Origin: an uncultured Clostridia bacterium
GTDB lineage: Bacteria; Bacillota; Clostridia; Christensenellales; UBA1242
Reading direction: 5' to 3'
DNA length: 64,000 nucleotides
NCBI GenBank assembly: GCA_937893125.1
Contig: CALBHW010000050.1
Coordinates: 10,382 to 74,381 of the forward strand
Shown here: positions 47,742 through 56,608 of the stretch, piece after piece
Position numbering within the stretch: the first letter of the stretch is position 1
Layout: each line of letters begins with the position of its first letter
Program-made: the position numbers and the translations under genes
The notes under the pieces: model-generated
What the model saw: only the letters and a program-made list of their open reading frames with translations
Database searches by the model: none
Told to the model about the DNA's origin: nothing

Positions 47742-47948
47742 ATGAACAGTGCTGACAACCTACTTGCCAAGGTATTACAAGGCTTGAAAGCAATGTGTAA
47801 TCATTGCCAAATAAAAGATTGTAATTATTGTTGGTCGCATTATATATGCGAGGATATTCAAAAATATTTTGAAACAATCCCCCCACCTCACTCAAATTTT
47901 TCAAAATCAAAAAGACTCCAAGCCCCAAACACGAAAAACACACACTAA
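47742..47948 (+). CDS. Small cysteine-rich phage protein
   Basis: 68 aa starting directly after the previous stop. MCNHCQIKDCNYCWSHYIC carries five cysteines and a histidine, likely a zinc or metal site; the rest is disordered. Function unknown. Confidence 0.5.
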   Translation: MNSADNLLAKVLQGLKAMCNHCQIKDCNYCWSHYICEDIQKYFETIPPPHSNFSKSKRLQAPNTKNTH

Positions 47949-48001
47949 AATTTTGACTTTTTCTATAAAAAATCTAAAAAAGATAAAACGGGAGGTTTTT
48001 T

Positions 48002-48340
48002 GTGAAAACAAACACAAACACAACAAAACAACAAATAGTCGATAAAGAATATAACCGACTTATCAACAAATATAAGTCGGCAAATGTTGACGAAAACAAA
48101 CTCGCAATTAACGACTCTTGGATTAGAAAGGTGGCGGAACTGTTCGCCGTGCTTGAAATGATAAAGGACTTACCGTCTATTATCTACAACCCTAAAAACC
48201 CAATTGAGCAGCAAGAAACAGCAGCGGGCAAAGCGCGTGTTAAGTATATGGCACAATATACATCGTCAATGCAAAAATTAAACAAGGATTTGCTCGGCTC
48301 TATTGTTGAGCAGGACGACGACCTTGACGATTACGAATAA
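48002..48340 (+). CDS. Terminase small subunit (P27-like)
   Basis: 112 aa from GTG 48002 with GGGAGG upstream. The order and size fit the P27-type TerS: helical middle (WIRKVAELFAVLEMIKDL), and a C-terminal acidic tail. It directly precedes terL and overlaps its frame. The first TerS-like gene (46154) may instead be an accessory protein; I cannot decide which binds the pac/cos site. Confidence 0.65.
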   Translation: MKTNTNTTKQQIVDKEYNRLINKYKSANVDENKLAINDSWIRKVAELFAVLEMIKDLPSIIYNPKNPIEQQETAAGKARVKYMAQYTSSMQKLNKDLLGSIVEQDDDLDDYE

Positions 48341-50162
48341 TGATTTGATTGAGTGGAAATTAGTCAATCCCGATATTGTGCCAATAGACGGTTGGACTGT
48401 ACTCAATGAAGAATTTGACGGCAGGCATAGTTATTTGGTTGAATATTATAAACTTTGTCGGTCGGGCAAAAAGAATATTGGTCGTGAATTAAAAACAATG
48501 CTTGAAACACTTATACAAAATATATATTTTCACGGCGATATATATCACTTTGATTTAGAGCAGGCACACAAGCGTATCAAGTTTATTGAAAATGAAGTTA
48601 AACATTTTGAAAGCCCCTTTGCAGGCAAACCATTTTTATTAGAGATTAATCAAAAAGCAATCGCCGAGGCGTTATTTGGTTTTTATATCTTTGACGACGA
48701 ATTGCTTGGCGGCGGTCGTTGGGTGCGTCAATACAAAGAGTTTTTATTGTTTATGGCTAGAAAGAATGGCAAGACACCATTTGTTGCGGCGTTAGTATTA
48801 GCGGAGTGGTTTTGTGGTGAGGCAGGTCAAAAGGTTATGTGTGCGTCTAACGACTATGAACAGGCTGCATTGATATTTGATTGTATTAACAACTTCCGTG
48901 AGGAGTCGCGTGCAATGCAAAAAGTTACCCGTAAAAATATCAAAGGTATATTTTTCGGTAATCCAAAACAAAGAAAGAAAACGGGAAAATTTAGCAAACA
49001 AAATAAAGGCTCTATCAAAAAAATGTCTGCTCTTGCAGGAGCAAAAGAAGGTCGTAACCTTAAAATTGTAATTGTGGACGAAGTCCACGAAATGAAAGAC
49101 CGTACAACCGTAATGCCGTTAAGGTCGTCATTAACAACGCAAGACGAGCCATTGTATATTGAAATTACGACCGACGGGGTTGTACAAGACGGATACCTTG
49201 ACGAAAGATTAGCAGAGGCAAGAAAAGTTTTAAAAGGCGAAATTGATAAGCCTCGTTGGCTTGTATGGTTATATACACAAGATAGCGAGGACGAAATTTG
49301 GAACGATGAGTCAAGTTGGACGAAATCAAACCCAATGCTTGGTGTTGTCAAAAAAATTAGCGACTTACGCGACTTGGTTGAGGACGCAAGAAGCAACGGC
49401 GCACAAAGGGCATTTACATTAGCCAAGGAGTTTAATTGGAAACAACTTGCGATTGGTGCTTGGCTTAAAGAAGAATATATAATAAACGAGGCAACATTTG
49501 ATTTAAGCGACTTTAAAAATAATTGGTGTATCGTGGGTGCGGATTTGGCGGAAACAAACGACCTTTGTGCAGTAACATTTTTGTTTATGAAACCGAACGA
49601 CCCAACGATATATATGCACACAATGTATTTTGTAACTTCGCTAAAAGCAAACGACGGACAATCCACCGACTCGCCAACAAATCCAGAAAAAAAAGATTAT
49701 AAACAATGGGCAGATGACGGTTTGTGCAGGATTATTGATGGCGGAATTATTGACGATGATGTTGTTGCAAATTATGTGCGTGAGGTTTACGACAAATTTG
49801 GTATCCGTCCATATAAAGCAGGATACGACCAATGGCACGCCAAAGAATTTGCGAAGATTACGGCTAAAAACTTTGGCGACAATGTCCCATTAAAAATAAA
49901 AATGAATTATGACACATTAAATATTCCAACAAGAACATTGGAAGTTGAATTGCGTGCGCACCACATCAATTATAACAACAATGAGATGTGTCGTTGGTGC
50001 TTGAAAAATACAGCCGTAAAACACAATAACATCGGATATGTTATGCCTGACAAGATTGGGGGCTATATCGGCAATAAGATTGATGGTACAATGTCAAAGA
50101 TTATAGCGCTTGCAGCATTGCGTGAGTGTAAAACAGCATTTATGTCTAAAATTGGAGGTTGA
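48303..50162 (+). CDS. Terminase large subunit
   Basis: 619 aa. ATPase Walker A-like MARKNGKTP, Walker B KIVIVDEVHEM, coupling motif EITTDG region, and a C-terminal RNase-H-like nuclease with WCIVGADLAETNDLCAV and YDQWHA. It cuts and drives phage DNA into the prohead. The start is uncertain: TTG 48303 is the first in frame, within the end of the TerS gene, and no strong ribosome binding site marks it. Confidence 0.95.
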   Translation: MLSRTTTLTITNNDLIEWKLVNPDIVPIDGWTVLNEEFDGRHSYLVEYYKLCRSGKKNIGRELKTMLETLIQNIYFHGDIYHFDLEQAHKRIKFIENEVKHFESPFAGKPFLLEINQKAIAEALFGFYIFDDELLGGGRWVRQYKEFLLFMARKNGKTPFVAALVLAEWFCGEAGQKVMCASNDYEQAALIFDCINNFREESRAMQKVTRKNIKGIFFGNPKQRKKTGKFSKQNKGSIKKMSALAGAKEGRNLKIVIVDEVHEMKDRTTVMPLRSSLTTQDEPLYIEITTDGVVQDGYLDERLAEARKVLKGEIDKPRWLVWLYTQDSEDEIWNDESSWTKSNPMLGVVKKISDLRDLVEDARSNGAQRAFTLAKEFNWKQLAIGAWLKEEYIINEATFDLSDFKNNWCIVGADLAETNDLCAVTFLFMKPNDPTIYMHTMYFVTSLKANDGQSTDSPTNPEKKDYKQWADDGLCRIIDGGIIDDDVVANYVREVYDKFGIRPYKAGYDQWHAKEFAKITAKNFGDNVPLKIKMNYDTLNIPTRTLEVELRAHHINYNNNEMCRWCLKNTAVKHNNIGYVMPDKIGGYIGNKIDGTMSKIIALAALRECKTAFMSKIGG

Positions 50163-50164
50163 TT

Positions 50165-50356
50165 ATGATTGAAGATTTAAGAAAATCACAAGACAAGAAC
50201 AAACCAACTATGTCGATTAATCAAAAGGATATTCGTTGCCCGATACATAATTGTTTGATAGGAAAATATGACACGCGAGTTGGTATATGTAATGCAACTT
50301 TTTATTGTCATAAATGTGGGATAGAATACACTTTTACAATCAAGGCTCAAAAGTGA
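50165..50356 (+). CDS. Zinc-ribbon phage protein (Com-like)
   Basis: 63 aa from ATG 50165, with TTGGAGG upstream. RCPIHNCLIGKY and FYCHKCGIEYTF form a four-ligand ribbon similar to the Com/zinc-finger proteins in many phages. Function unknown. Confidence 0.65.
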   Translation: MIEDLRKSQDKNKPTMSINQKDIRCPIHNCLIGKYDTRVGICNATFYCHKCGIEYTFTIKAQK

Positions 50357-50360
50357 TTAG

Positions 50361-50389
50361 TTATCATTTTTAATTTTTTATGTTATAAT
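50361..50389 (+). promoter_or_regulatory. Promoter of the structured RNA / portal transcript
   Basis: TTATCA (50361-50366), 17-nt spacer, perfect TATAAT (50384-50389). It predicts a start near 50396. Confidence 0.65.
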
Positions 50390-50395
50390 GGTTGC

Positions 50396-50503
50396 GTTAA
50401 AAAATATATAGCCACACAAGGTGGCAGTACTCCAACCATAGATTGGTTAAGTGAGTCGATAAAATTAGGCTTATGCCCTACTTTTTGTCGGCTCACTTTT
50501 TAT
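50396..50503 (+). ncRNA. Candidate structured RNA between terL and the portal gene
   Basis: Three successive helices: GCCAC-ACAAG-GTGGC (50411-50425), AACCA-TAGAT-TGGTT (50434-50448), and a 15-bp helix pairing 50450-50464 with 50483-50497 (two G-U pairs) that encloses a TAGGC-TTAT-GCCCTA hairpin with one bulge. TTTTATTT follows. Own promoter upstream and possible termination give an RNA of about 105 nt. No ORF inside. It precedes the portal ribosome binding site (GGGGAGG). Confidence 0.6.
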
Positions 50504-50524
50504 TTAGTACGGGGAGGTAAAAAC

Positions 50525-51787
50525 TTGGGAACTATCAAAAAGGCAATCGAAAATCTGCTTGGTTGGAATAAGACAAATGTTTTTAATAGTAAGTTTATTA
50601 CCGCTAATCAAGTTTTGTTTTCGTCTTTTGGTAAAGACATTACGGCAAGCGATATTGTTAAAACAGCAATACATCGTATAGCAGAGGAAGTGTCAAAATG
50701 TAATATCAAATCAGTTATTGAGAAAAACAGTCCTAAAACCGTTGAAATACTTGACGATGATATAAATGCCGTGTTTTCACAAAGGCTCAACCCTTTATGT
50801 GGTTTAAAGGATTTTTTATACAAGATTACATATTTAACAATGGTAAATCAAAACTGCTTTATTTATTGGAAATATGACGAAGTGCCAATCAAAGGTACAG
50901 AATATGTAAGGCGTGTTACAAGAGGCTTTTATCCTATCGAAAATGCAAAGGCACACATATATCTGACAAGCGAAAATGAAATGCGTATCGAATTAACAAG
51001 CCTATCAAACGATGTTGTGTTTGATTTGCCATATAGCGATGTAATACACATTAGACATCGTTACGGCGCTAATCAATATTTAGGTGGCGGAATAAATGGC
51101 TCGCCCGATAATCGTGGACTGTTGGAAAATTTACAAACAATACAGGTTATCAAAGAGGCTATACCAAAATCATTAGAGGCAAGTTTATCGTTAAAAGGAA
51201 TTTTAACAATGAAAACTGTTGCCGATGTTGATAAAAAGGTAATCGCTCGCGACGAATTTGAGGAGCATTTGTTTAATTCTAAATATGGAATTATGGCAAC
51301 AGATTACGAAAGCGATTTTACGCCCGTAAATATTAGTGCGACCGACATACCCACAAATATTTTATCATTTTTACGCGACGAGATATTATCGCCGCTTGGT
51401 GTAAGTTTACCAATTTACTTAGGTAAATATACTGACGACGAATACACGGCATTTTACCAAACAGCAATTGAAGGTTTATTGCTTGAAATACAACAGGCAT
51501 TTAAAATTGTATTATTTACCGATAGGCAGATACAATACGGACACACTATTAAATGCTATGACAGATTAATACAATCATTATCTTTTAGTAGACGACAAGA
51601 AATTTGCGAAATGACACGCGACGACGCATTGTTATCACGCACGGAACGCCGAGAGTTGTTAGGATATGAACCTGACGGCGAACCAACCCGTATGTCGCTA
51701 AACTATATCGACACCTCGATTGCTAACAAGTATCAATTGGAAGATATAAAAAATAAAGCACAGGAGGATAACAATGCCACAGGTTAA
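50525..51787 (+). CDS. Portal protein, HK97-type
   Basis: 420 aa from TTG 50525, with GGGGAGG 7 nt upstream. The early ASDIVKTAIHRIAEEVSKC and the central helical part (VIHIRHRYGANQYLG, SLEASLSLKGILTM) match portals that form the dodecameric DNA gate at one capsid vertex. Placement after terL and before the protease is the standard HK97 order. It overlaps the protease gene by 14 bp. Confidence 0.93.
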   Translation: MGTIKKAIENLLGWNKTNVFNSKFITANQVLFSSFGKDITASDIVKTAIHRIAEEVSKCNIKSVIEKNSPKTVEILDDDINAVFSQRLNPLCGLKDFLYKITYLTMVNQNCFIYWKYDEVPIKGTEYVRRVTRGFYPIENAKAHIYLTSENEMRIELTSLSNDVVFDLPYSDVIHIRHRYGANQYLGGGINGSPDNRGLLENLQTIQVIKEAIPKSLEASLSLKGILTMKTVADVDKKVIARDEFEEHLFNSKYGIMATDYESDFTPVNISATDIPTNILSFLRDEILSPLGVSLPIYLGKYTDDEYTAFYQTAIEGLLLEIQQAFKIVLFTDRQIQYGHTIKCYDRLIQSLSFSRRQEICEMTRDDALLSRTERRELLGYEPDGEPTRMSLNYIDTSIANKYQLEDIKNKAQEDNNATG

Positions 51788-52475
51788 TTTTAAAAACGAA
51801 ATTGAAAGGCGTCAATACACAAGAGATTTAACACAAGCAAACATTGACCCTATTGCAGGATTTGTTGAAGGTTATGCTATTGTGTTTGAGAAAATAACCC
51901 CTATTGGCGATTTATTTTATGAGATTATCGACAGACACGCACTTGACGAGGCGGATTTGAGTGATATTAAATTTTTTATTAATCATAACGATATGATGTT
52001 ACCACTAGCCCGTCATAGACGCGGTAAAAGGTCAACAATGGATATATCTATTGACGACCACGGATTAAAAATTAATTCAAATCTCGACATCGAAAACAAT
52101 GCCGACTCTAAAAAACTTTGCTCAGCAATTATTAGAGGTGATGTTGAGGATATGTCTTTTGCCTTTGGAATAACCGTTGAAGGCGAAAGTTGGGAAAATA
52201 TGAGCGATACAATGCCAATTAGGCGTATCACAAAAATTGGGAAGGTCTTTGAGGTTAGCGCCGTTAACGACGGGGCGTATCCCCAAACTTCAATATCAGC
52301 CCGCTCGGCGTCGTTGGAAAATGAAAAAAGTGCGTTGGAAAACGCACGCGCCAAAGCGTTGGAAAATGAAAAAAGGGTTGAAACCGAAAAGCGACAAGCG
52401 GCTTTATTGCTTGAAAAAAAGAAATTTTTATTTTTGGAGGAATTAAAATATGACACTAGAAGAATTAATCGCTAA
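51774..52475 (+). CDS. Prohead protease, HK97 family (U35)
   Basis: 233 aa. FVEGYAIVFEK, FINHND with the catalytic His, and DVEDMSFAFGI with the serine-containing strand fit the HK97 prohead protease. The C-terminal Glu/Lys-rich coiled coil may act as a scaffold tail. It cleaves the capsid delta domain during maturation. Overlaps the capsid gene by 26 bp. Confidence 0.93.
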   Translation: MPQVNFKNEIERRQYTRDLTQANIDPIAGFVEGYAIVFEKITPIGDLFYEIIDRHALDEADLSDIKFFINHNDMMLPLARHRRGKRSTMDISIDDHGLKINSNLDIENNADSKKLCSAIIRGDVEDMSFAFGITVEGESWENMSDTMPIRRITKIGKVFEVSAVNDGAYPQTSISARSASLENEKSALENARAKALENEKRVETEKRQAALLLEKKKFLFLEELKYDTRRINR

Positions 52476-53724
52476 AAGGAAGGAACTTTTGGCACAAGTA
52501 GCAGACGCAGACGCTGAAATGTTTGCCAAAATACAAGAAGAAATAAAAAAGGTTGATTACCAAATCGAAGAAACCGAAAAGCAAGAAGAAAACGAAAGAA
52601 AGGCTGCGGAAACTGACGCAGAAAAAAGAGCAGCACGCAAACCAAATTATAGTGCAGACTCGAAAAAAGATGATGTAACCTTATTTAGAAGTGTAGATAA
52701 CGCGGAAGATAAAGAACTTACAAAAGAACAATCATTAAGATTTGCAAAAATTGCCCTTGGTAAACAAGTAAGAGCGAAATTAATGGATTTAAAGATAGAT
52801 TTGTCTAAAAACGAAAAAAGAGCGCTTGGTATTGCGGTTACCACTTCAGCAACAACATATACAGCGCCAAGTGAAAGTGCTAATGGAGTAAATAATGGCG
52901 GTATTTTTATACCACAAAATGTACTTTATGATTTGCTGGAACTTGAACAGGTTGACAGCCCATTTTTACGCGATGTAATGCCAACACATATCAAAGGTGC
53001 TACAATATTCCCTTATGTTATTGAAAGTAGCAACGGCACTACAAAAGGTAAAAAAGAAACAGTTGCGGCAGATGACCGCACTATTAAATGGGGAAAACTT
53101 ACTCTTGCGCAAGGTAACTACCCACTTACAATTGAAGTTACAATGGAACTATTGGCAATGACCGACGAAGAGTTTGCAACCTATTTGCTTAATGACCTTG
53201 GTAATGAGGTTAACTTATTGCTTGCTGATGAGGCTCTTTACGGTACAGGCTCTGATGATAGGATTGCGGGAGTTACAGTTGGTGCTATTCAAGGCACAGC
53301 ATATACAGCAGGAAGTGAGGCTGACGCAATTAAAACAGGTTTACTAACTTTATCTAAACGCGCAAGAAAAGGAGCAAAAGTTTATATCTCTCGCTCGATG
53401 TCATTGGCAATGGTGTTTGAGAAAGATAGTCAAGGTAGATACCAATTCCCAATTTATAACAATGACGGTATTACTTCAATCGCAACAGTTCCTGTTGAAG
53501 TAGAAGAAGGATTGTCTAACGGCGATTTTGTTATTGGTAATGCAAAAAATTACAAACTTAACTTTGTCAAAGCGACTGAAATTTATCCTGAACTTCACGG
53601 AAAAACAAGAGTTATTGAATACACCGCACATCTTATGGTTGCAGGTAAAGCAGCACCTAACAAATTCTATTATGGGAAGAAATCTACAACCACAACCCCA
53701 ACAAATAACTCTGGCAATAATTAG
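52450..53724 (+). CDS. Major capsid protein, HK97 fold
   Basis: 424 aa. A charged coiled-coil N-terminus of about 100 residues (delta domain, expected to be removed) precedes the capsid core (GIFIPQNVLYDLLELEQV, FLRDVMPTHIKGATIFPYV, AKVYISRSMSLAMVFEKDSQ). GGAGG precedes ATG 52450. It forms the icosahedral shell. Confidence 0.94.
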   Translation: MTLEELIAKRKELLAQVADADAEMFAKIQEEIKKVDYQIEETEKQEENERKAAETDAEKRAARKPNYSADSKKDDVTLFRSVDNAEDKELTKEQSLRFAKIALGKQVRAKLMDLKIDLSKNEKRALGIAVTTSATTYTAPSESANGVNNGGIFIPQNVLYDLLELEQVDSPFLRDVMPTHIKGATIFPYVIESSNGTTKGKKETVAADDRTIKWGKLTLAQGNYPLTIEVTMELLAMTDEEFATYLLNDLGNEVNLLLADEALYGTGSDDRIAGVTVGAIQGTAYTAGSEADAIKTGLLTLSKRARKGAKVYISRSMSLAMVFEKDSQGRYQFPIYNNDGITSIATVPVEVEEGLSNGDFVIGNAKNYKLNFVKATEIYPELHGKTRVIEYTAHLMVAGKAAPNKFYYGKKSTTTTPTNNSGNN

Positions 53725-53784
53725 TATTTGATGTGTTTTTAAGGGTCGCTTATGCAATCCGCAAATAAAATTTAGGAGGACTTT

Positions 53785-54078
53785 ATGGCAGTATTAACCG
53801 ATGTTGACAAAATACTTTATAAATTGGGGTATTACAACAGCGACCCAAATAAGACGCAAGAAATACAAGGATATATCGACGAGGCTGTTGAGTTTATGAA
53901 GGAAAGTGGAATAACCGACAATCAACTAACAACTCAACGAGCCTTTGCGATAAAATCCATTTGGGCGGATTGTCGCGATAGAGGCGATGATAACAATATT
54001 ATCCGCAAGGACGGTATGATAGTAAGTCTAATATCACAATTAAGAAGGTCAAAGAATGGCAGCACAACAAACACCTAG
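53785..54078 (+). CDS. Head-tail connector (gp6-like)
   Basis: 97 aa. Small helical protein after the capsid gene, with TAGGAGG upstream: VDKILYKLGYY, then EAVEFMKESG and a C-terminal LISQLRRSK. Size and position fit the HK97 gp6 adaptor. Overlaps the next start. Confidence 0.8.
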   Translation: MAVLTDVDKILYKLGYYNSDPNKTQEIQGYIDEAVEFMKESGITDNQLTTQRAFAIKSIWADCRDRGDDNNIIRKDGMIVSLISQLRRSKNGSTTNT

Positions 54079-54472
54079 AAAGCGAAGAACGCTTGTAAAA
54101 TTCGCAATACAAAAAAGCGTTTATACACAAGGTCAAGGCGCAAGTACACAATGGTTAACAATACAAGTACCAATAGTTAAAGACAATGACGGTAATGTAA
54201 TTGAGCAGACCGATTGTTTTTATTGCGAGTGGCTTGGTAGTTATGGTACAACAGCCATTGAACAGCAGGCAAATGGCGCGATTGACACCGCGCGTGTTCG
54301 ACTACCTTATGTTGCCGAAATTTTGGAGGCTCTTAAAACAAAAGATGTTAAAATTTACAAAAACGGCAAAACCGACGCGCAAAATACATATCAATTAAAT
54401 TCGTCGGCAGATAATTACCTTGAAAGCAATAAAATGATTGAGTTTCAAGTAAAAAGACGCGAGGAAAAATAA
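54056..54472 (+). CDS. Head closure / head-tail joining protein
   Basis: 138 aa. Beta-rich, with DCFYCEWLGSYGTTAIEQQANG typical of stopper proteins in this slot. It overlaps both the preceding and following genes by one to a few codons, so translation is coupled. Confidence 0.75.
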   Translation: MAAQQTPRKRRTLVKFAIQKSVYTQGQGASTQWLTIQVPIVKDNDGNVIEQTDCFYCEWLGSYGTTAIEQQANGAIDTARVRLPYVAEILEALKTKDVKIYKNGKTDAQNTYQLNSSADNYLESNKMIEFQVKRREEK

Positions 54473-54882
54473 TGAAAATAAGGAATTTGATACAAAACAA
54501 ATTAGATGATTTGCTTTTAAAAGACGGAATTATGTCGCACCATATTAGGCGTGTTGAGATTGATGTAATAACCGACACAAAAGGCAATCAAATTAATATA
54601 AACAATGACGAGTATGTTGTTTATCGTGTTGTATCAAACAAAAGTCGTTTTTATGCGGACGGCAAGGCTGTTGCAACACAATTTTTTATAGATATTAGTT
54701 ATTATTATCGATACAACAAAAATAATTTACAAATAGATGTGGCGGAGATAAGAATAAAATCAATCATTGACTATTTTTTGAGCGACACACATTTTAAACT
54801 TATAAATGGTCAAAACGATTTGCCTGATATAGATAATACATATCGTGGTGTAAATTTTGAGTTTTCTTATTTAGGGGTGTAG
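54472..54882 (+). CDS. Tail completion / neck protein
   Basis: 136 aa. ATG shares a base with the preceding stop. The position between the head closure and gp10-like genes fits a tail terminator or completion protein; I see no specific motif. Confidence 0.65.
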   Translation: MKIRNLIQNKLDDLLLKDGIMSHHIRRVEIDVITDTKGNQININNDEYVVYRVVSNKSRFYADGKAVATQFFIDISYYYRYNKNNLQIDVAEIRIKSIIDYFLSDTHFKLINGQNDLPDIDNTYRGVNFEFSYLGV

Positions 54883-54884
54883 TT

Positions 54885-55259
54885 ATGGCAAAACAAACAT
54901 CGCTTGAAAATTTAGCAGACAATTTGGACGAAATTTTTAAAGATTTTATCCACTCGTCTTTTGAAAAAAGACAAGAGGCTTTACAAGCAGGTGCGGAGGC
55001 ATATATTGCAATTTTAGAAAGCACAGCGCCAAGAGATACAGGCGAATACGCACAATCATTTAGAGTTAAAACAAAATATAAAGACCGACGCTATGTTGGC
55101 AATATTAAAACCGTAAGTGGTGGCGGTAAAGACTCAATACCGTTATCAAACATTTTGGAGTATGACAAGGAAGGCAAACATTTTGGCTTTATGCGTCAAA
55201 CTTTTGATAATAATGAGTCAACAATTTTTAATGCTATTAAAAACAAATTAAATAATTAG
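54885..55259 (+). CDS. HK97 gp10-like tail-component protein
   Basis: 124 aa. AEAYIAILESTAPRDTGEYAQSF is the family's characteristic segment, and the C-terminal MRQTFDNNESTIFNAI also fits. It is expected at the head-tail interface of siphoviruses. Confidence 0.88.
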   Translation: MAKQTSLENLADNLDEIFKDFIHSSFEKRQEALQAGAEAYIAILESTAPRDTGEYAQSFRVKTKYKDRRYVGNIKTVSGGGKDSIPLSNILEYDKEGKHFGFMRQTFDNNESTIFNAIKNKLNN

Positions 55260-55270
55260 GAGGATTTACT

Positions 55271-55903
55271 ATGCCTAGTAATGAAAATAAAACTCTTGTA
55301 AGATTTAATATTCAAAATATTAAATATGCAACTATGAATGCGCAAGGTACATATAATACACCCGTATCATATGGTACAGCCATTAAAATGGCTTTGGAGG
55401 CTAACTCTTCAATTAAAGACATTTTTGGCGACGGACGCAGAATTTGCTCAATTGTAAACGATAAAGGTAAAACGGGTACAATGACAACAAACAATATTAG
55501 CGACGATTACGAAGTTGCTATGGGTCGTAAAATTGTTACAGCAGTTGGGCTTGCTGATATACAGCAAAGAAAAAATGTTGTACACGCAATCTATTTTGAA
55601 ACTAGCGGATTAAAAGGCGACGGCTCAATGCCACTGTCTAAAACTTGGCTGTTCGGTGTTACATCTTCAAGACCAAGTGAGTCGTACGACCAAAATACTG
55701 ACGATGTCAACGAGTCAAGTTTTGATACCCCACTTGTTATTAGTGGTACTAATCTGTTAAATGCTGACGATACAAAATATGTTGACGATAAAGGCAACGA
55801 AGTAATGGTATGGCAATTAACGGTTACACCTGATGATGAAAATTTTGCAACATTTGGCAATGCTGTTGTGTTGCCTAAAATGGCTAGTGCAACGGAGGGC
55901 TAA
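55271..55903 (+). CDS. Major tail tube protein
   Basis: 210 aa. VRFNIQNIKYATMNAQG at the N-terminus and the central beta-rich domain (TGTMTTNNISDDYEVAMG) are those of phi13/HK97-type tail tube proteins. TAGGAGG precedes ATG 55271. It polymerises into the tail tube. Confidence 0.9.
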   Translation: MPSNENKTLVRFNIQNIKYATMNAQGTYNTPVSYGTAIKMALEANSSIKDIFGDGRRICSIVNDKGKTGTMTTNNISDDYEVAMGRKIVTAVGLADIQQRKNVVHAIYFETSGLKGDGSMPLSKTWLFGVTSSRPSESYDQNTDDVNESSFDTPLVISGTNLLNADDTKYVDDKGNEVMVWQLTVTPDDENFATFGNAVVLPKMASATEG

Positions 55904-56299
55904 ATGTTAAATACAAAATTACCAATTGTTAAAAAATCATTTGACGAAACAACACAAAAATTAAATGTGGTGCAAGATGAAATCGAAGTGTTGGTTGATA
56001 CTTCTCTTTTTGCTGAGGAGCGCTGGGAAATAAACTTCCCAACAAATGCAAAAAAAGAAACCTTATTTGCCTACATTGAAAGAGTGAAAGAAACGGGACT
56101 TATTGAAAGCAAGGCAAATATTTTGTCAAATCTTAAAGCCTTATATTGTTTTTTGGAAGGCAAAGATATTGCGGACTTTAAGTCCTTTTGTCAATTATTC
56201 GACCTTGCTGAAGGCGAATATCTTAACAAGTTGATTGAAAAAATTAAACTTATCTTTGAATTGGTTTTAAAAAGTAGTGCAACAAACTCAAAAAACTAA
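55904..56299 (+). CDS. Tail assembly chaperone, upstream frame (gpG-like)
   Basis: 131 aa, starts directly after the tube gene stop. Helical C-terminus (SFCQLFDLAEGEYLNKLIEK). The last codons are TCA AAA AAC TAA, which place a perfect slippery heptamer (A AAA AAC) immediately before the stop. Chaperones of this type are made both alone and fused to the next frame. Confidence 0.85.
   Translation: MLNTKLPIVKKSFDETTQKLNVVQDEIEVLVDTSLFAEERWEINFPTNAKKETLFAYIERVKETGLIESKANILSNLKALYCFLEGKDIADFKSFCQLFDLAEGEYLNKLIEKIKLIFELVLKSSATNSKN
56290..56296 (+). promoter_or_regulatory. Programmed -1 frameshift site
   Basis: A AAA AAC in the upstream chaperone frame, directly before the TAA at 56297. A -1 slip continues at CTA (56296) and reads open through ATG 56344 to the stop at 56604. 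Confidence 0.85.
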
Positions 56300-56604
56300 T
56301 TGAGCATAGTCAAAAACTAAAACAATTATACGATAAGGTTAAAATGCCTGACGATAATTATAAACGGTTGGCTATGCCCCGTGTTTTAACAATAATGCAA
56401 AAATGTGTTGAACATAAAATACAAGATACTTTGTTAAATAGACTTCATTTTAACGATTTGTATTGTTTACTTTTATCATTAGATATTGCTAATTTAAGGC
56501 AATTAATAAAACAACAAAACAAAATGAAAAATAAAAACAAAAATAATATTGTTAAAGATATATCGCAAGAGGAGGCTGTAAAATTCTTAAAAGGAGGACA
56601 GTGA
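56296..56604 (+). CDS. Tail assembly chaperone, downstream frame (gpT-like), made by -1 frameshift
   Basis: Read from the -1 frameshift this adds about 102 residues to the upstream 131, for a 233-residue fusion. An ATG at 56344 (MPDDNYKRLAMPRVL) could also start an 86-aa protein alone, but without a strong ribosome binding site. The C-terminus is Lys/Asn-rich. Fusion proteins of this type bind the tape measure during tail assembly. Confidence 0.82.
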   Translation, partial: LIEHSQKLKQLYDKVKMPDDNYKRLAMPRVLTIMQKCVEHKIQDTLLNRLHFNDLYCLLLSLDIANLRQLIKQQNKMKNKNKNNIVKDISQEEAVKFLKGGQ

Positions 56605-56608
56605 TAAA

